From BOG-908 sp963751795 (GTDB taxonomy: Bacteria > Pseudomonadota > Alphaproteobacteria > Acetobacterales > Acetobacteraceae), in the NCBI GenBank assembly GCA_963751795.1, contig CAVVVI010000004.1, positions 1,116,001 through 1,180,000 of the forward strand: a stretch of DNA of 64,000 nucleotides. The letters run 5' to 3'. The notes beneath the pieces are model-generated. The model worked only from the letters and a program-made list of their open reading frames with translations. It searched no databases and was not told the origin of the DNA. A program made the position numbers and the translations under genes. The first letter of the stretch is position 1, and the number at the start of each line of letters is the position of its first letter. Shown here piece after piece: positions 37,869 to 45,718 of the stretch.

Positions 37869-38708
37869 ATGAGCAAGCAAGGCGGCACCGTGGACGAACG
37901 AACCAGGACCGACAGCAGCGATCTTCGGCCGGCGGCCGGTGCGCCGGTGGCCAGCCAGGCGCGGCTGAGCATCGAGGACCTGTCGTTCTTCTACGGCGAC
38001 AACCAGGCGCTGAAGGGCATCAACTTGGCCATACCGCGCCAGCAGGTGACCGGGATGATCGGCCCCTCAGGCTGCGGCAAATCCACCCTGCTGCGCGTGC
38101 TCAACCGCATGTACGACCTCTACCCCGGCCAGCGCGCGACCGGGCGGGTGATGATGGACGGCCAGAACATCATCGCCGGCGACGTCGATTCCAACGCGCT
38201 GCGCAGCCGGGTCGGCATGGTGTTCCAGAAACCCACACCCTTCCCGCTCTCGATCTACGACAACGTGGCGTTCGGCGTGAAGCTGCACGAAAGCCTGTCG
38301 CGTGCCGAGATGGACGAGCGCGTGGCATGGTCGCTGACGCGGGCGGCGCTGTGGGGTGAGGTCAAGGACCGGCTCAAGGCCTCGGCCATGAGCTTGTCGG
38401 GCGGCCAGCAGCAGCGCCTGTGCATCGCCCGCACCATCGCGACGCGCCCGGACGTGATCCTGCTCGACGAGCCGACCAGCGCGCTCGATCCGATCAGCAC
38501 GTTGCGAGTCGAAGAACTGATTCACGAGCTGAAAGGCGATTTCAGCATCGCCATCGTGACGCACAACATGCAGCAGGCGGCTCGGTGCGCCGACCAGGTC
38601 GCCTTCTTCTACCTGGGCGAACTGGTCGAGGTGGGCGCTGCGGCCGATATCTTTACGACACCACGCCAGCCCAAGACGCAGGAATACATCACCGGCCGGT
38701 TCGGCTAG
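37869..38708 (+). CDS. pstB: phosphate ABC transporter ATP-binding protein PstB
   Basis: 279 residues, longer than E. coli PstB by an N-terminal polar extension of about 30 residues. Walker A is GPSGCGKST (65-73), the ABC signature LSGGQ is at 176-180 and Walker B ILLDEP at 197-202. The phrase VGMVFQKPTPFPLSIYDNVA is diagnostic of PstB. It supplies energy for phosphate uptake at the cytoplasmic face. The ATG is six bases after pstA. Confidence 0.96.
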   Translation: MSKQGGTVDERTRTDSSDLRPAAGAPVASQARLSIEDLSFFYGDNQALKGINLAIPRQQVTGMIGPSGCGKSTLLRVLNRMYDLYPGQRATGRVMMDGQNIIAGDVDSNALRSRVGMVFQKPTPFPLSIYDNVAFGVKLHESLSRAEMDERVAWSLTRAALWGEVKDRLKASAMSLSGGQQQRLCIARTIATRPDVILLDEPTSALDPISTLRVEELIHELKGDFSIAIVTHNMQQAARCADQVAFFYLGELVEVGAAADIFTTPRQPKTQEYITGRFG

Positions 38709-38792
38709 GCCATGGCTGGCTCGGCACGCAAGGTGCTGATCGTGGCAGGCATTTTCACCTGATCCGGTGAGGTTTGAGGGAGAGAGCGCAGC

Positions 38793-39509
38793 ATGTCCGA
38801 ACAGGCAGGCCATATCAGCCGCAGCTACGACCAGGAACTCGCCAGGCTGCGCGACCTGATCGTGCAGATGGGCGGGCTGGTGGAAGGGCAGTTGGCGACG
38901 GCGGTGGTTGCCGTGGTCGAGGACGATGCCGAGGCCGCCACCCGCGCCGTCGAGCAGGACCCGGCCGTCGATGCGCTGGAGCGCGAGGTCGAGCGCTTCG
39001 TCATCCGGCTGCTGGCATTACGCCAGCCGGTCGCCTCCGATCTCCGCCAGGTGGTGGCCGCGCTGAAGATGACGTCCGATTTCGAGCGGATCGGCGACTA
39101 CGCCGCCAACCTCGCCAAGCGGAGCATCGTGCTCGCGCAGTTCAGCCTGCCGTTCAAGCTGACCGGACTGGCCGCCATGGCGCGGCTAGTGCAGGAGAAC
39201 CTCAAACTGGTCGTCGATGCCGTGCAGACCGACGATCCGGTCAAGGCGATCCAGGCCTGGCAGAGCGATCCCGCGATCGACGACCTGTACAACTCGATCT
39301 TCCGCGAGGTGGTGACCTACATGATGGAAGATGCGCGCTCGATTACGCCGTGCACGCACCTGCTGTTTGTCGCCAAAAACCTCGAGCGGATCGGCGACCA
39401 CGTGACCAATATCGCCGAGAACGTGCACTACGCGGTTACGGGCGAGCCGCTGCTGGAAAGCCGCCCGAAAGGCGATTCCACCGCTTTCGCGGTGGTGCGG
39501 CCGAACTGA
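38793..39509 (+). CDS. phoU: phosphate signalling protein PhoU
   Basis: 238 residues, two tandem PhoU helical domains with the repeated ERIGDYAANLAK and ERIGDHVTNIAEN motifs that bind a metal. PhoU connects PstSCAB activity to the PhoR-PhoB system and keeps the regulon off when phosphate is plentiful. Here it is the last gene of the pst operon, with a good ribosome-binding site (GAGGGAGAG) before its start. A strong hairpin at its stop codon marks the operon end. Confidence 0.95.
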   Translation: MSEQAGHISRSYDQELARLRDLIVQMGGLVEGQLATAVVAVVEDDAEAATRAVEQDPAVDALEREVERFVIRLLALRQPVASDLRQVVAALKMTSDFERIGDYAANLAKRSIVLAQFSLPFKLTGLAAMARLVQENLKLVVDAVQTDDPVKAIQAWQSDPAIDDLYNSIFREVVTYMMEDARSITPCTHLLFVAKNLERIGDHVTNIAENVHYAVTGEPLLESRPKGDSTAFAVVRPN

Positions 39510-39540
39510 GGCAGGCCGGGCACTCGCCCCGGCCTGCCTC
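39508..39540. terminator. hairpin between phoU and DUF892 gene
   Basis: 13-bp stem, GAGGCAGGCCGGG (39508-39520) and its complement (39528-39540), with a 7-base loop. It overlaps the phoU stop codon and precedes the convergent neighbour's end by 26 bp. There is no clear T-run on either strand, so it may work as a bidirectional, Rho-assisted or pausing site. Confidence 0.55.
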
Positions 39541-39565
39541 CTTCCGCGCTGCGTGGCAGGTCGCC

Positions 39566-40066
39566 CTACGCCGCCTTGGCGTTCTGCAGATAGGCGTGCA
39601 CCAGCGACGGCAGATGGCTGCCGAGCCAGTCGCCCATCTCCTGCTCTTCCTTGAGGGATTGCTGAAGCACGGTCACATCGTCCGCCGCACCAATCGCCTC
39701 GGCCAGGGTGGCCAGCACCTTGTAGGAGCCGATCTCGTACGCCTTGTAGCCGACCGCGGCGAGCACGTTCTTCAGCACCTCGTCGCCGGCCGCGGCGTGC
39801 GCGAAGCCGGCCACCGTGGCGACTGCGCCGGTCACCGCCTCCTTGGCCACCGAGGCGCTGCTGCCGTGGCGATCCAGCAGCCGGTCCAGGCGAGCGGCCT
39901 GCTCGGTCGAACGCTGCATCTCCTGCTGCATGCGTGCGTGCAGTTCCGTGTAGCGCTCCGCGCGCGGCAGCTCGTTCTTCACCGTGCCGATCGCCTGCGT
40001 CTCCACCGCGTGCTGGTTGCGCAGCCCGGTCAGATAGACGTCCATCGCCTTGCCCGTATCGCCCAT
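39566..40066 (-). CDS. DUF892 (YciE/YciF-like) ferritin-fold protein
   Basis: 166 residues. The helical pattern and motifs (MDVYLTGLRNQHAVETQAIG, EMQRSTEQAARLDRLLDRHG, YEIGSYKVLATLAEAIG) match the DUF892 family related to YciF, a ferritin-like four-helix bundle found in stress regulons. The ATG at 40066 is preferred: GGAG is seven bases upstream. Longer ATGs at 40072 and 40105 lack that spacing. It is convergent with phoU and divergent from phoB. Role in phosphate starvation is only suggested by location. Confidence 0.75.
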   Translation of the reverse strand: MGDTGKAMDVYLTGLRNQHAVETQAIGTVKNELPRAERYTELHARMQQEMQRSTEQAARLDRLLDRHGSSASVAKEAVTGAVATVAGFAHAAAGDEVLKNVLAAVGYKAYEIGSYKVLATLAEAIGAADDVTVLQQSLKEEQEMGDWLGSHLPSLVHAYLQNAKAA

Positions 40067-40202
40067 CGTCATGCTCCGCTGTGGTCGGGCTGCGAACGCC
40101 GGCATGGCACCGCGGATGCCCGGGCCGCCATCAGGATAGATTGCACTTGCGCTCCTGCCGCACGCGTCCAGATGCGCGTGCTGGCCTGGCCAGCTTGAGG
40201 GG

Positions 40203-40220
40203 CTGTCATCAAACCTTCAC
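40203..40220 (+). promoter_or_regulatory. Pho box upstream of phoB
   Basis: CTGTCATCAAACCTTCAC matches 15 of 18 positions of the PhoB consensus, with seven of seven in the first half-site. It lies about 240 bp before the phoB ATG and about 135 bp upstream of the DUF892 start, so it could serve either direction. The interval 40067-40457 otherwise holds no convincing gene. Confidence 0.65.
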
Positions 40221-40457
40221 AACTCCCCCATCGTCGGGCCGCTGCGGCAGAGGTAATTTCGGAGCCGATGCGAGCAGGGCAACCACACGGGCGCGGGCGG
40301 GCGCTGCCGGGTATGCTCGCATGCCGATATCAGTCCGCGGCACCCGGGATCACCCACGCGGCGGCCTGCCTGGCACAGCGCCGCGGCGATCCGCTACCGT
40401 AACCGAACGCCGACCCCATACCGCCATCGACCAGCGAACAGGATTCGAACGCCGCGC

Positions 40458-41171
40458 ATGTCCGATATCTCAGGTTCCAGCAAACCGCTTGTGCTCGTCG
40501 TCGAAGACGAAGCCGCGCTGGCGACGATGCTGCGCTACAACCTCGAAAAACAAGGCTTCCGCGTGGACGAAGCCGCCGACGGGCAAGAGGCGCTGAACCG
40601 CATCGCCGAGCAGCAGCCCGATCTGGTGCTGCTGGACTGGATGCTGCCCGTCCTGTCAGGCATCGAAGTGTGCCGGCAAATCCGCCGCCGGCCCGGCACG
40701 CGCGATCTGCCGGTGATCATGGTCACCGCGCGCACCGAAGACCAGGACGCCGTACGCGGCCTCAACACCGGTGCCGATGATTACATCACCAAGCCATTCA
40801 ACATGGATGCGCTGCTGGCCCGCATGCGCGCGCTGCTGCGCCGCTCCAATACCGTGCCCGCCAAAGGGCGGCTGGTGTTCCACGATATCGCGATGGACCT
40901 CGCCTCCCACCGCGTGCAACGCAACAGCCGCGCCGTGCATCTGGGGCCGACCGAGTTCCGGCTGCTGGAGTTTCTGATGCAGCATCCGCGGCGGGTTTTC
41001 TCGCGGGAGGAGCTGCTGGATGCGGTGTGGGGGCCCGACATTCACGTGGAGCCGCGCACGGTGGACGTGCACATCCGGCGGCTGCGCAAATCGATCAATG
41101 GCGATGGCGAGCTGGATGTGGTGCGCACGGTTCGGGCGGCGGGGTATGCGCTGGATACTGAGCCGGTTTGA
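40458..41171 (+). CDS. phoB: phosphate regulon response regulator PhoB
   Basis: 237 residues. The receiver domain has the acidic pocket VVEDE, the phosphoryl Asp D60 in LVLLDWMLP, the conserved Thr in VTARTED and KPF. The C-terminal winged-helix domain carries LGPTEFRLLEFLMQHPRRVF and RTVDVHIRRLRKSI, the PhoB/OmpR recognition-helix region. It activates phosphate-starvation genes. The usual partner kinase gene phoR is neither upstream nor downstream in this window, although pst and phoU lie just before. A Pho box in the long leader suggests autoregulation. Confidence 0.92.
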   Translation: MSDISGSSKPLVLVVEDEAALATMLRYNLEKQGFRVDEAADGQEALNRIAEQQPDLVLLDWMLPVLSGIEVCRQIRRRPGTRDLPVIMVTARTEDQDAVRGLNTGADDYITKPFNMDALLARMRALLRRSNTVPAKGRLVFHDIAMDLASHRVQRNSRAVHLGPTEFRLLEFLMQHPRRVFSREELLDAVWGPDIHVEPRTVDVHIRRLRKSINGDGELDVVRTVRAAGYALDTEPV

Positions 41172-41190
41172 GGGGTAGGGAAGGCAAGGC

Positions 41191-41326
41191 CTTCTTTTTT
41201 GGAAAAAAGAAGCAAAAAACTTCCGTTAGCGCTGTCGCGGTTTAGTTTTGCAAGCGCACGAGTGCTGATCAACAATCCCGCGACAGCAAAGGCAAAAGTT
41301 TTTTGCTTCTTTTTTCAAAAAAGAAG
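41191..41326. repeat. long nested inverted repeat, bidirectional terminator-like
   Basis: The outer arms (41191-41222 and 41296-41326) are near-perfect complements of about 31 bases; the only difference is one extra G in the left arm. Each arm is itself a hairpin, with CTTCTTTTTT facing AAAAAAGAAG. Inside, GCTGTCGCGG (41231-41240) pairs with CCGCGACAGC (41278-41287). The A/T-rich arms give T-runs on both strands, so it can terminate phoB transcription rightward and the hddC-gmhB operon leftward. Its regularity resembles an interspersed family repeat. Confidence 0.8.
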
Positions 41327-41345
41327 CGCTTCCTTACTTGCTGAT

Positions 41346-42578
41346 CTAGAACACCCCAGCCCTCAACAGAAACTCCAGCAAATCTCCCCCGGGAAACAGC
41401 AAGCTTCGCATTCCCGCCGCTACACCCGCGGCAATGTCCGTATCCTTGTCGCCGACCATCACGCAGTGGCGCGGATTTAGCTCCCACACCCTGATCAGAT
41501 CCAGCAACATGCCCGGTGCCGGCTTGCGCCAGTCGCTGTCGCGCCGATACGCCTCCACGGCGCCTTCGGTGTGGTAGGGGCAGAAACGCCAGTCATCCAG
41601 CGTGCCGCCGGCGCGGCGCAGCTCGTCGGCCACCCAGAGTTGGAGCGCGTTGACGTCGGGCTCGCCGTAAAGGCCGCGGGCGATGCCGGCCTGATTGGTG
41701 ACGATGAACACGTGCCAGCCGCGCGAAGTGGCCGCGGTCACCGCTTCGCGGGCGCCCGCTACCCATTCCCAGCGATCCTGGCTGCCGACATAGCCATGAT
41801 CGACGTTGAGCACGCCGTCGCGGTCCAGGAACAGCGCCGGGCGATCCATGCAGGAGGCCAGTTCGCGCCGTGCGTGCGCCAGGTCGTCCGGAATGCCTAT
41901 ATCGACGAACCAGCCGTGCTGGCGCACCCCGCGCAGCGCGCCTTCGGCGGCCAGCGGCGCCAGCAGGTCGCGCTCCAGCGAGCACTGGGCCGGCAGCCGG
42001 GCCAGCACGCGGCGGTCCAGCGCGTAGATGCCGGCGTTGATCAGCCCGGGAGATGCGGGCGTGGTTTCGGGCCGCTCGCGAAAGGCGGTTACGCGCTCGC
42101 CGTCCAGCGAGACGGTGCCGTAGCGCGAGGCGTCGGCCACCTCGCGCACCACCATGCGGGCCAGCACGTCCGGGCCGTCGGCGGCAAAGCCTGCCAGCAA
42201 CGCGCCGATGTTGCAGTCGAACAGTGAGTCGCCGTTGCACAGCAGGAAGCGTTCGGCGAGCAGGGGTGCCGCATGGGCCAGTGCGCCGCCGGTGCCGGCA
42301 CGCTCCGGCTCTTCGGAGAAGCGCACGCTCACCCTTTTGGGCAGCGCGTCGGCGGCGCTCAGCACTGCGTTTTCAACCGCGCGTGGCAGGTGGCCGGTCA
42401 GGATGATGAACTCGTCCACGCCGAAGCGCAGCATTTCCCGCATCAGCCAAGCGATGAACGGCCTGCCGCCGACTTCGAGCACCGGTTTGGGAGTTTCGGC
42501 CGCGATCGCGCCCAGCCGGGTGGCCAGGCCGCCAGCCAGGATGGCGCACTGCCGCAGCGTGGCGGGGCGCTGGCTCAC
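41346..42578 (-). CDS. fused heptose-1-phosphate guanylyltransferase (HddC) and heptose bisphosphatase (GmhB)
   Basis: 410 residues with two domains. Residues about 10-235 are a nucleotidyltransferase with LAGGLATRLG (14-23), KPVLEVGGRP and CNGDSLF (114-120), like HddC. Residues about 246-410 are a HAD phosphatase with FLDRDGVLN (D252 and D254), VTNQAGIARGLYG and VGDKDTDI, like GmhB. The fusion would carry out phosphatase and guanylyl transfer steps to GDP-D-glycero-alpha-D-manno-heptose. The zinc site is partly degenerate: CPYH is present, but the following Cys-x-Cys before RKP is DSDWRKP. The GTG at 42578 overlaps the gmhA stop as GTGA. Confidence 0.85.
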   Translation of the reverse strand: MSQRPATLRQCAILAGGLATRLGAIAAETPKPVLEVGGRPFIAWLMREMLRFGVDEFIILTGHLPRAVENAVLSAADALPKRVSVRFSEEPERAGTGGALAHAAPLLAERFLLCNGDSLFDCNIGALLAGFAADGPDVLARMVVREVADASRYGTVSLDGERVTAFRERPETTPASPGLINAGIYALDRRVLARLPAQCSLERDLLAPLAAEGALRGVRQHGWFVDIGIPDDLAHARRELASCMDRPALFLDRDGVLNVDHGYVGSQDRWEWVAGAREAVTAATSRGWHVFIVTNQAGIARGLYGEPDVNALQLWVADELRRAGGTLDDWRFCPYHTEGAVEAYRRDSDWRKPAPGMLLDLIRVWELNPRHCVMVGDKDTDIAAGVAAGMRSLLFPGGDLLEFLLRAGVF

Positions 42579-43165
42579 GCCGGGGCCGCCGCGCCGAACA
42601 GGTGGCGCTCGACGGCGGCCAGCATGGCGTGGCAGGCCGCCACGTGCAGCTGCTGGACCAGCTGCGCGTTGTCGGAGGGCGCGCGGGCCACATGGTCGTA
42701 GCAGGCCAGCATCTCGCCGCCCTGGCGGCCGGACAGGCCCAGCGTCAGCATGCCGGCCTCCCGCGCCGCGGTGGCCGCTTCCAGCAGGTTCGGCGAGTTG
42801 CCCGAGGTGGACAGGCCCAGCAGCACGTCGCCGGCCCGGCCCAGCGCGGTCACCTGGCGTGCGAACACGGTGGCGAAGCCGTAATCGTTGCCGCAGGCGG
42901 TCAGCACCGGCCCGCTCTCGCTCAACGCCAGCGCGGCGAGCGGCGCGCGGTTGAACATGAGACGGCTCACGTATTCTGCCGCCACGTGCTGCGCATCGGC
43001 CGCACTGCCGCCATTGCCGGCCACCAGCAGCTTGCCGCCGGCTTGCAGGCAGGCGGCGATGATGCGTGCCATGTCGGCCAGCACGGCGCAGCATGTGGCA
43101 TCGTTGGCCAGGGCGGCGGCTGCCTCGGCCGATTGTTGCAGAAACGCTGAGACGTCGCTTTCCAT
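42575..43165 (-). CDS. gmhA: phosphoheptose isomerase GmhA
   Basis: 196 residues, SIS-fold. The loop AGNGGSAADAQHVAAEY, then TACGNDYGFATVFARQV and LSTSGNSPNLLEAA, are diagnostic of GmhA. It isomerises sedoheptulose-7-phosphate to D-glycero-D-manno-heptose-7-phosphate. It is the first gene of a leftward operon with hddC-gmhB (4-bp overlap), and is divergent from hddA across 71 bp, so all three genes of the pathway are contiguous. Start ATG 43165. Confidence 0.93.
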   Translation of the reverse strand: MESDVSAFLQQSAEAAAALANDATCCAVLADMARIIAACLQAGGKLLVAGNGGSAADAQHVAAEYVSRLMFNRAPLAALALSESGPVLTACGNDYGFATVFARQVTALGRAGDVLLGLSTSGNSPNLLEAATAAREAGMLTLGLSGRQGGEMLACYDHVARAPSDNAQLVQQLHVAACHAMLAAVERHLFGAAAPA

Positions 43166-43236
43166 TGCCGCCCATGTGCCTTATTTCCAGGCCGCCTGCC
43201 TAGGGCCGCGCAGGCCTGCATTTCGGGACGCCACAG

Positions 43237-44328
43237 ATGGACAGCCTTGCCGCCCTGCACGCTTCGGGCCGCGCCGCCGATCGCCGCCGCCGCGCCGTGG
43301 TGCGGGCCCGCGCGCCGCTGCGGCTGGGCCTGGCCGGCGGCGGCACCGACCTGATCGGCTATTCCAGCCAGCATGGCGGCGCTGTGCTTAACGCCACCAT
43401 CGACCGCTATGCCTTCGCCTTCATCCGCACGCGCGACGATGGCCGTATTGCGTTCGAAGCCTGCGATCTGGGCCGCGAGGAGGTGCATGACGGCGCGCCT
43501 TTGCTGCCGGCCAGCAAGCTTCTGCTGCATCGTGGCGTCTATGAACGCATGGTGCGCGATTTCCACGGCGGCGAACCGCTGGCCATCAGCGTGACCACGG
43601 CGGTGGACGCGCCGATGGGCTCCGGCCTGGGATCGTCATCGGCGCTGGTTGTGGCACTGATCGAGGCTTACCGCACCTATCTCGATCTGCCGCTCACCCG
43701 CTACGACGTGGCGCATCTGGCCTACGAGATCGAGCGCGTCGATCTCAATTTGGCCGGCGGCCGGCAGGACCAGTATTCCGCAGCGTTCGGCGGCATCAAC
43801 TTTCTTGAGTTCCTCAGCGGCGGCGAGGTGATCGTCAATCCGCTGCGCTTTTCCGAAGGCGTGGTGCTGGAACTCGAAAGCTCGCTGGCGGTGTGCTTCA
43901 CCGGCCAGTCGCGCGAATCCGACACCATCATCCGCCAGCAGACCAGCGGCGTCAGCGCCGACACCGCGCAGGTGATGGATGCGATGCACCAGCTGCGCCA
44001 GGATGCGTTCGACATGAAGAGCGCCATCCTGCTCGGCGACATCGCGGCGGTGGCCGCCACGCTCGAACGCAGCTGGATCGCCAAGAAGCGCACCGCGCCC
44101 GGCATCACCAATGCGCGCATCGAGGCGCTGGAGGCGATGGCGCGCGAGGCGGGTGCAATCGGTGCCAAGGTGTCCGGCGCCGGCGGCGGCGGCTTCATGA
44201 TGTTCGTGGTGCCGACGGAGCGGCGGTTCCGGCTGATCAGCGCGCTGAACGAGCAGGGCGCGATGGCTTCCCCGGTGAAGTTTACCGAGCGCGGCAGCGA
44301 GACGTGGACGCTGCGCGGGCGCCGGTAA
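43237..44328 (+). CDS. hddA: D-glycero-alpha-D-manno-heptose-7-phosphate kinase HddA
   Basis: 363 residues, GHMP kinase fold. N-terminal RAPLRLGLAGGGTDL, the ATP loop PMGSGLGSSS (127-136) and the C-terminal SGAGGGGFM motif are all present. HddA phosphorylates heptose-7-phosphate at C1 (alpha anomer), placing the pathway on the GDP-heptose (S-layer, O-antigen or capsule) branch rather than the ADP-heptose core branch. No bifunctional HldE is seen nearby. It diverges from gmhA and is followed 28 bp later by a glycosyltransferase. Confidence 0.92.
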   Translation: MDSLAALHASGRAADRRRRAVVRARAPLRLGLAGGGTDLIGYSSQHGGAVLNATIDRYAFAFIRTRDDGRIAFEACDLGREEVHDGAPLLPASKLLLHRGVYERMVRDFHGGEPLAISVTTAVDAPMGSGLGSSSALVVALIEAYRTYLDLPLTRYDVAHLAYEIERVDLNLAGGRQDQYSAAFGGINFLEFLSGGEVIVNPLRFSEGVVLELESSLAVCFTGQSRESDTIIRQQTSGVSADTAQVMDAMHQLRQDAFDMKSAILLGDIAAVAATLERSWIAKKRTAPGITNARIEALEAMAREAGAIGAKVSGAGGGGFMMFVVPTERRFRLISALNEQGAMASPVKFTERGSETWTLRGRR

Positions 44329-44356
44329 GCCAGAAACGCTGTAGCCGGACAGGACA

Positions 44357-45568
44357 ATGCGCGACCTCATCTTCATCAGCCACCGGATTCCCTGGCCGCT
44401 TAACAAGGGCGAGAAAATCCGCGGCTGGAATCTGATCCAGCATCTGGCGCCGCATTACCGCATCCATCTCGGCTGTGTGGTCGATGATCCGGCCGACATG
44501 GCGCATGTGGAGAGGATGCGCACGGTGTGCGCCAGCGTCGGCGCATTCCCGATCGACAAGCGCACACAGAAATTGCGCGCGCTGGCCCGTGCGCGGCCCG
44601 GCCGTCCGCTGATGCCGGATTTTTACTACGCGCCCGCTTTGCAGCGCTGGGTGGACGAGACGATGGCGCGCACGCCGATGGACGTCGTCTACATCTACTC
44701 CGCAGCCATGGCGCCGTACGCACTGGCCCGCGCGCACCCGTGCAAGATCCTCGATGCGCAGGACATCGACTCCGAGAAATGGGCCGAATACGCGCAGAAG
44801 GCGCGCTTGCCGATGCGCCTGGTGTGGGCACGCGAGGCGCGCACGCTGCTCGCTTACGAACGCGCGGCGGCCGCCGCCTGCAAGTGGACGTTCTTCGTCT
44901 CGCAACCCGAGGCCGACCGCTTCGCCGAGCTGGCGCCCGAAGTGGCGGCCAAGACTGTGGCAGTGGAATGCGGCGTGGATCTGCAGCGTTTCTCGCCGGC
45001 CGATACCTACGCCTCGCCCTTCGAGGGCACGGCGCCCGCCGTGGTGTTCACCGGCAACATGGATTACTGGCCGAATGCGGATGCGGTGATCTGGTTTGCG
45101 CACGAGGTGCTGCCGCTGCTGCGCGCCCGGGTGCCCGATCTCGCATTCTGGATCGTCGGCGCCAACCCGATCCGCGATGTGCAGGGGCTGACCGCCCTGC
45201 CCGGCGTGCACGTGACCGGGCGCGTGGAAGACGTGCGGCCGTACGTCGCCCACGCCAGCGCCATCGTCTGTCCGCTGCGCATTGCGCGCGGCATCCAGAA
45301 CAAGGTGCTTGAGGGCATGGCGATGGGCCGGCCGGTGATCGCCTCACCGGCCGCGTTCGAAGGCGTGCGCGCGCAGGCCGGCAGCGAGCTGCTGGTGGCC
45401 GATGGCGCGGCCGCGTTCGCCGATGCGGTGTGCGCCGTGCTGGACGGCGCCCATCCGGGCCTGGGCCAGGCGGCGCGCGCCGCGATGGAGCGCGGCTATG
45501 CGTGGAGCGCCGTGCTCGCCAAGCTGGACGCCTATCTGAGCGGCGAGGTCGCGCCGGCGACGGACTGA
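44357..45568 (+). CDS. XrtA-system glycosyltransferase, TIGR03087 type
   Basis: 403 residues. The opening MRDLIFISHRIPWPLNKGEK and LDAQDIDSEKWAEYA, and the donor-site VVFTGNMDYWPNADAVIWF with IARGIQNKVLEGMAMGRPV, are characteristic of the glycosyltransferase found in PEP-CTERM/XrtA exopolysaccharide loci (a GT4-like GT-B fold). It probably adds a sugar to the lipid-linked repeat unit in the cytoplasm. It begins 28 bp after hddA, hence may use heptose made there; this is an inference from position. Confidence 0.85.
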   Translation: MRDLIFISHRIPWPLNKGEKIRGWNLIQHLAPHYRIHLGCVVDDPADMAHVERMRTVCASVGAFPIDKRTQKLRALARARPGRPLMPDFYYAPALQRWVDETMARTPMDVVYIYSAAMAPYALARAHPCKILDAQDIDSEKWAEYAQKARLPMRLVWAREARTLLAYERAAAAACKWTFFVSQPEADRFAELAPEVAAKTVAVECGVDLQRFSPADTYASPFEGTAPAVVFTGNMDYWPNADAVIWFAHEVLPLLRARVPDLAFWIVGANPIRDVQGLTALPGVHVTGRVEDVRPYVAHASAIVCPLRIARGIQNKVLEGMAMGRPVIASPAAFEGVRAQAGSELLVADGAAAFADAVCAVLDGAHPGLGQAARAAMERGYAWSAVLAKLDAYLSGEVAPATD

Positions 45569-45718
45569 GCGGTCTGCCAAGGCGAGGCGCTTGCCGCCGC
45601 AGCACTGCATGCCGGACAAGGCTGCTTCATGCTGCACCTGCTAACGAGCGGTTCAGAGATCCTCTATCCAATGCCCCTGTCCGGCCCATCGAGCGGCGCG
45701 GGCGATCGAGGATGGGGC

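Noticed and set aside
34968..37880. 970-codon open frame on the minus strand across the pst genes
   Set aside because: It is antisense to pstS, pstC and pstA, which are certain; its His/Gln/Arg-rich composition is the mirror of G+C-rich coding.
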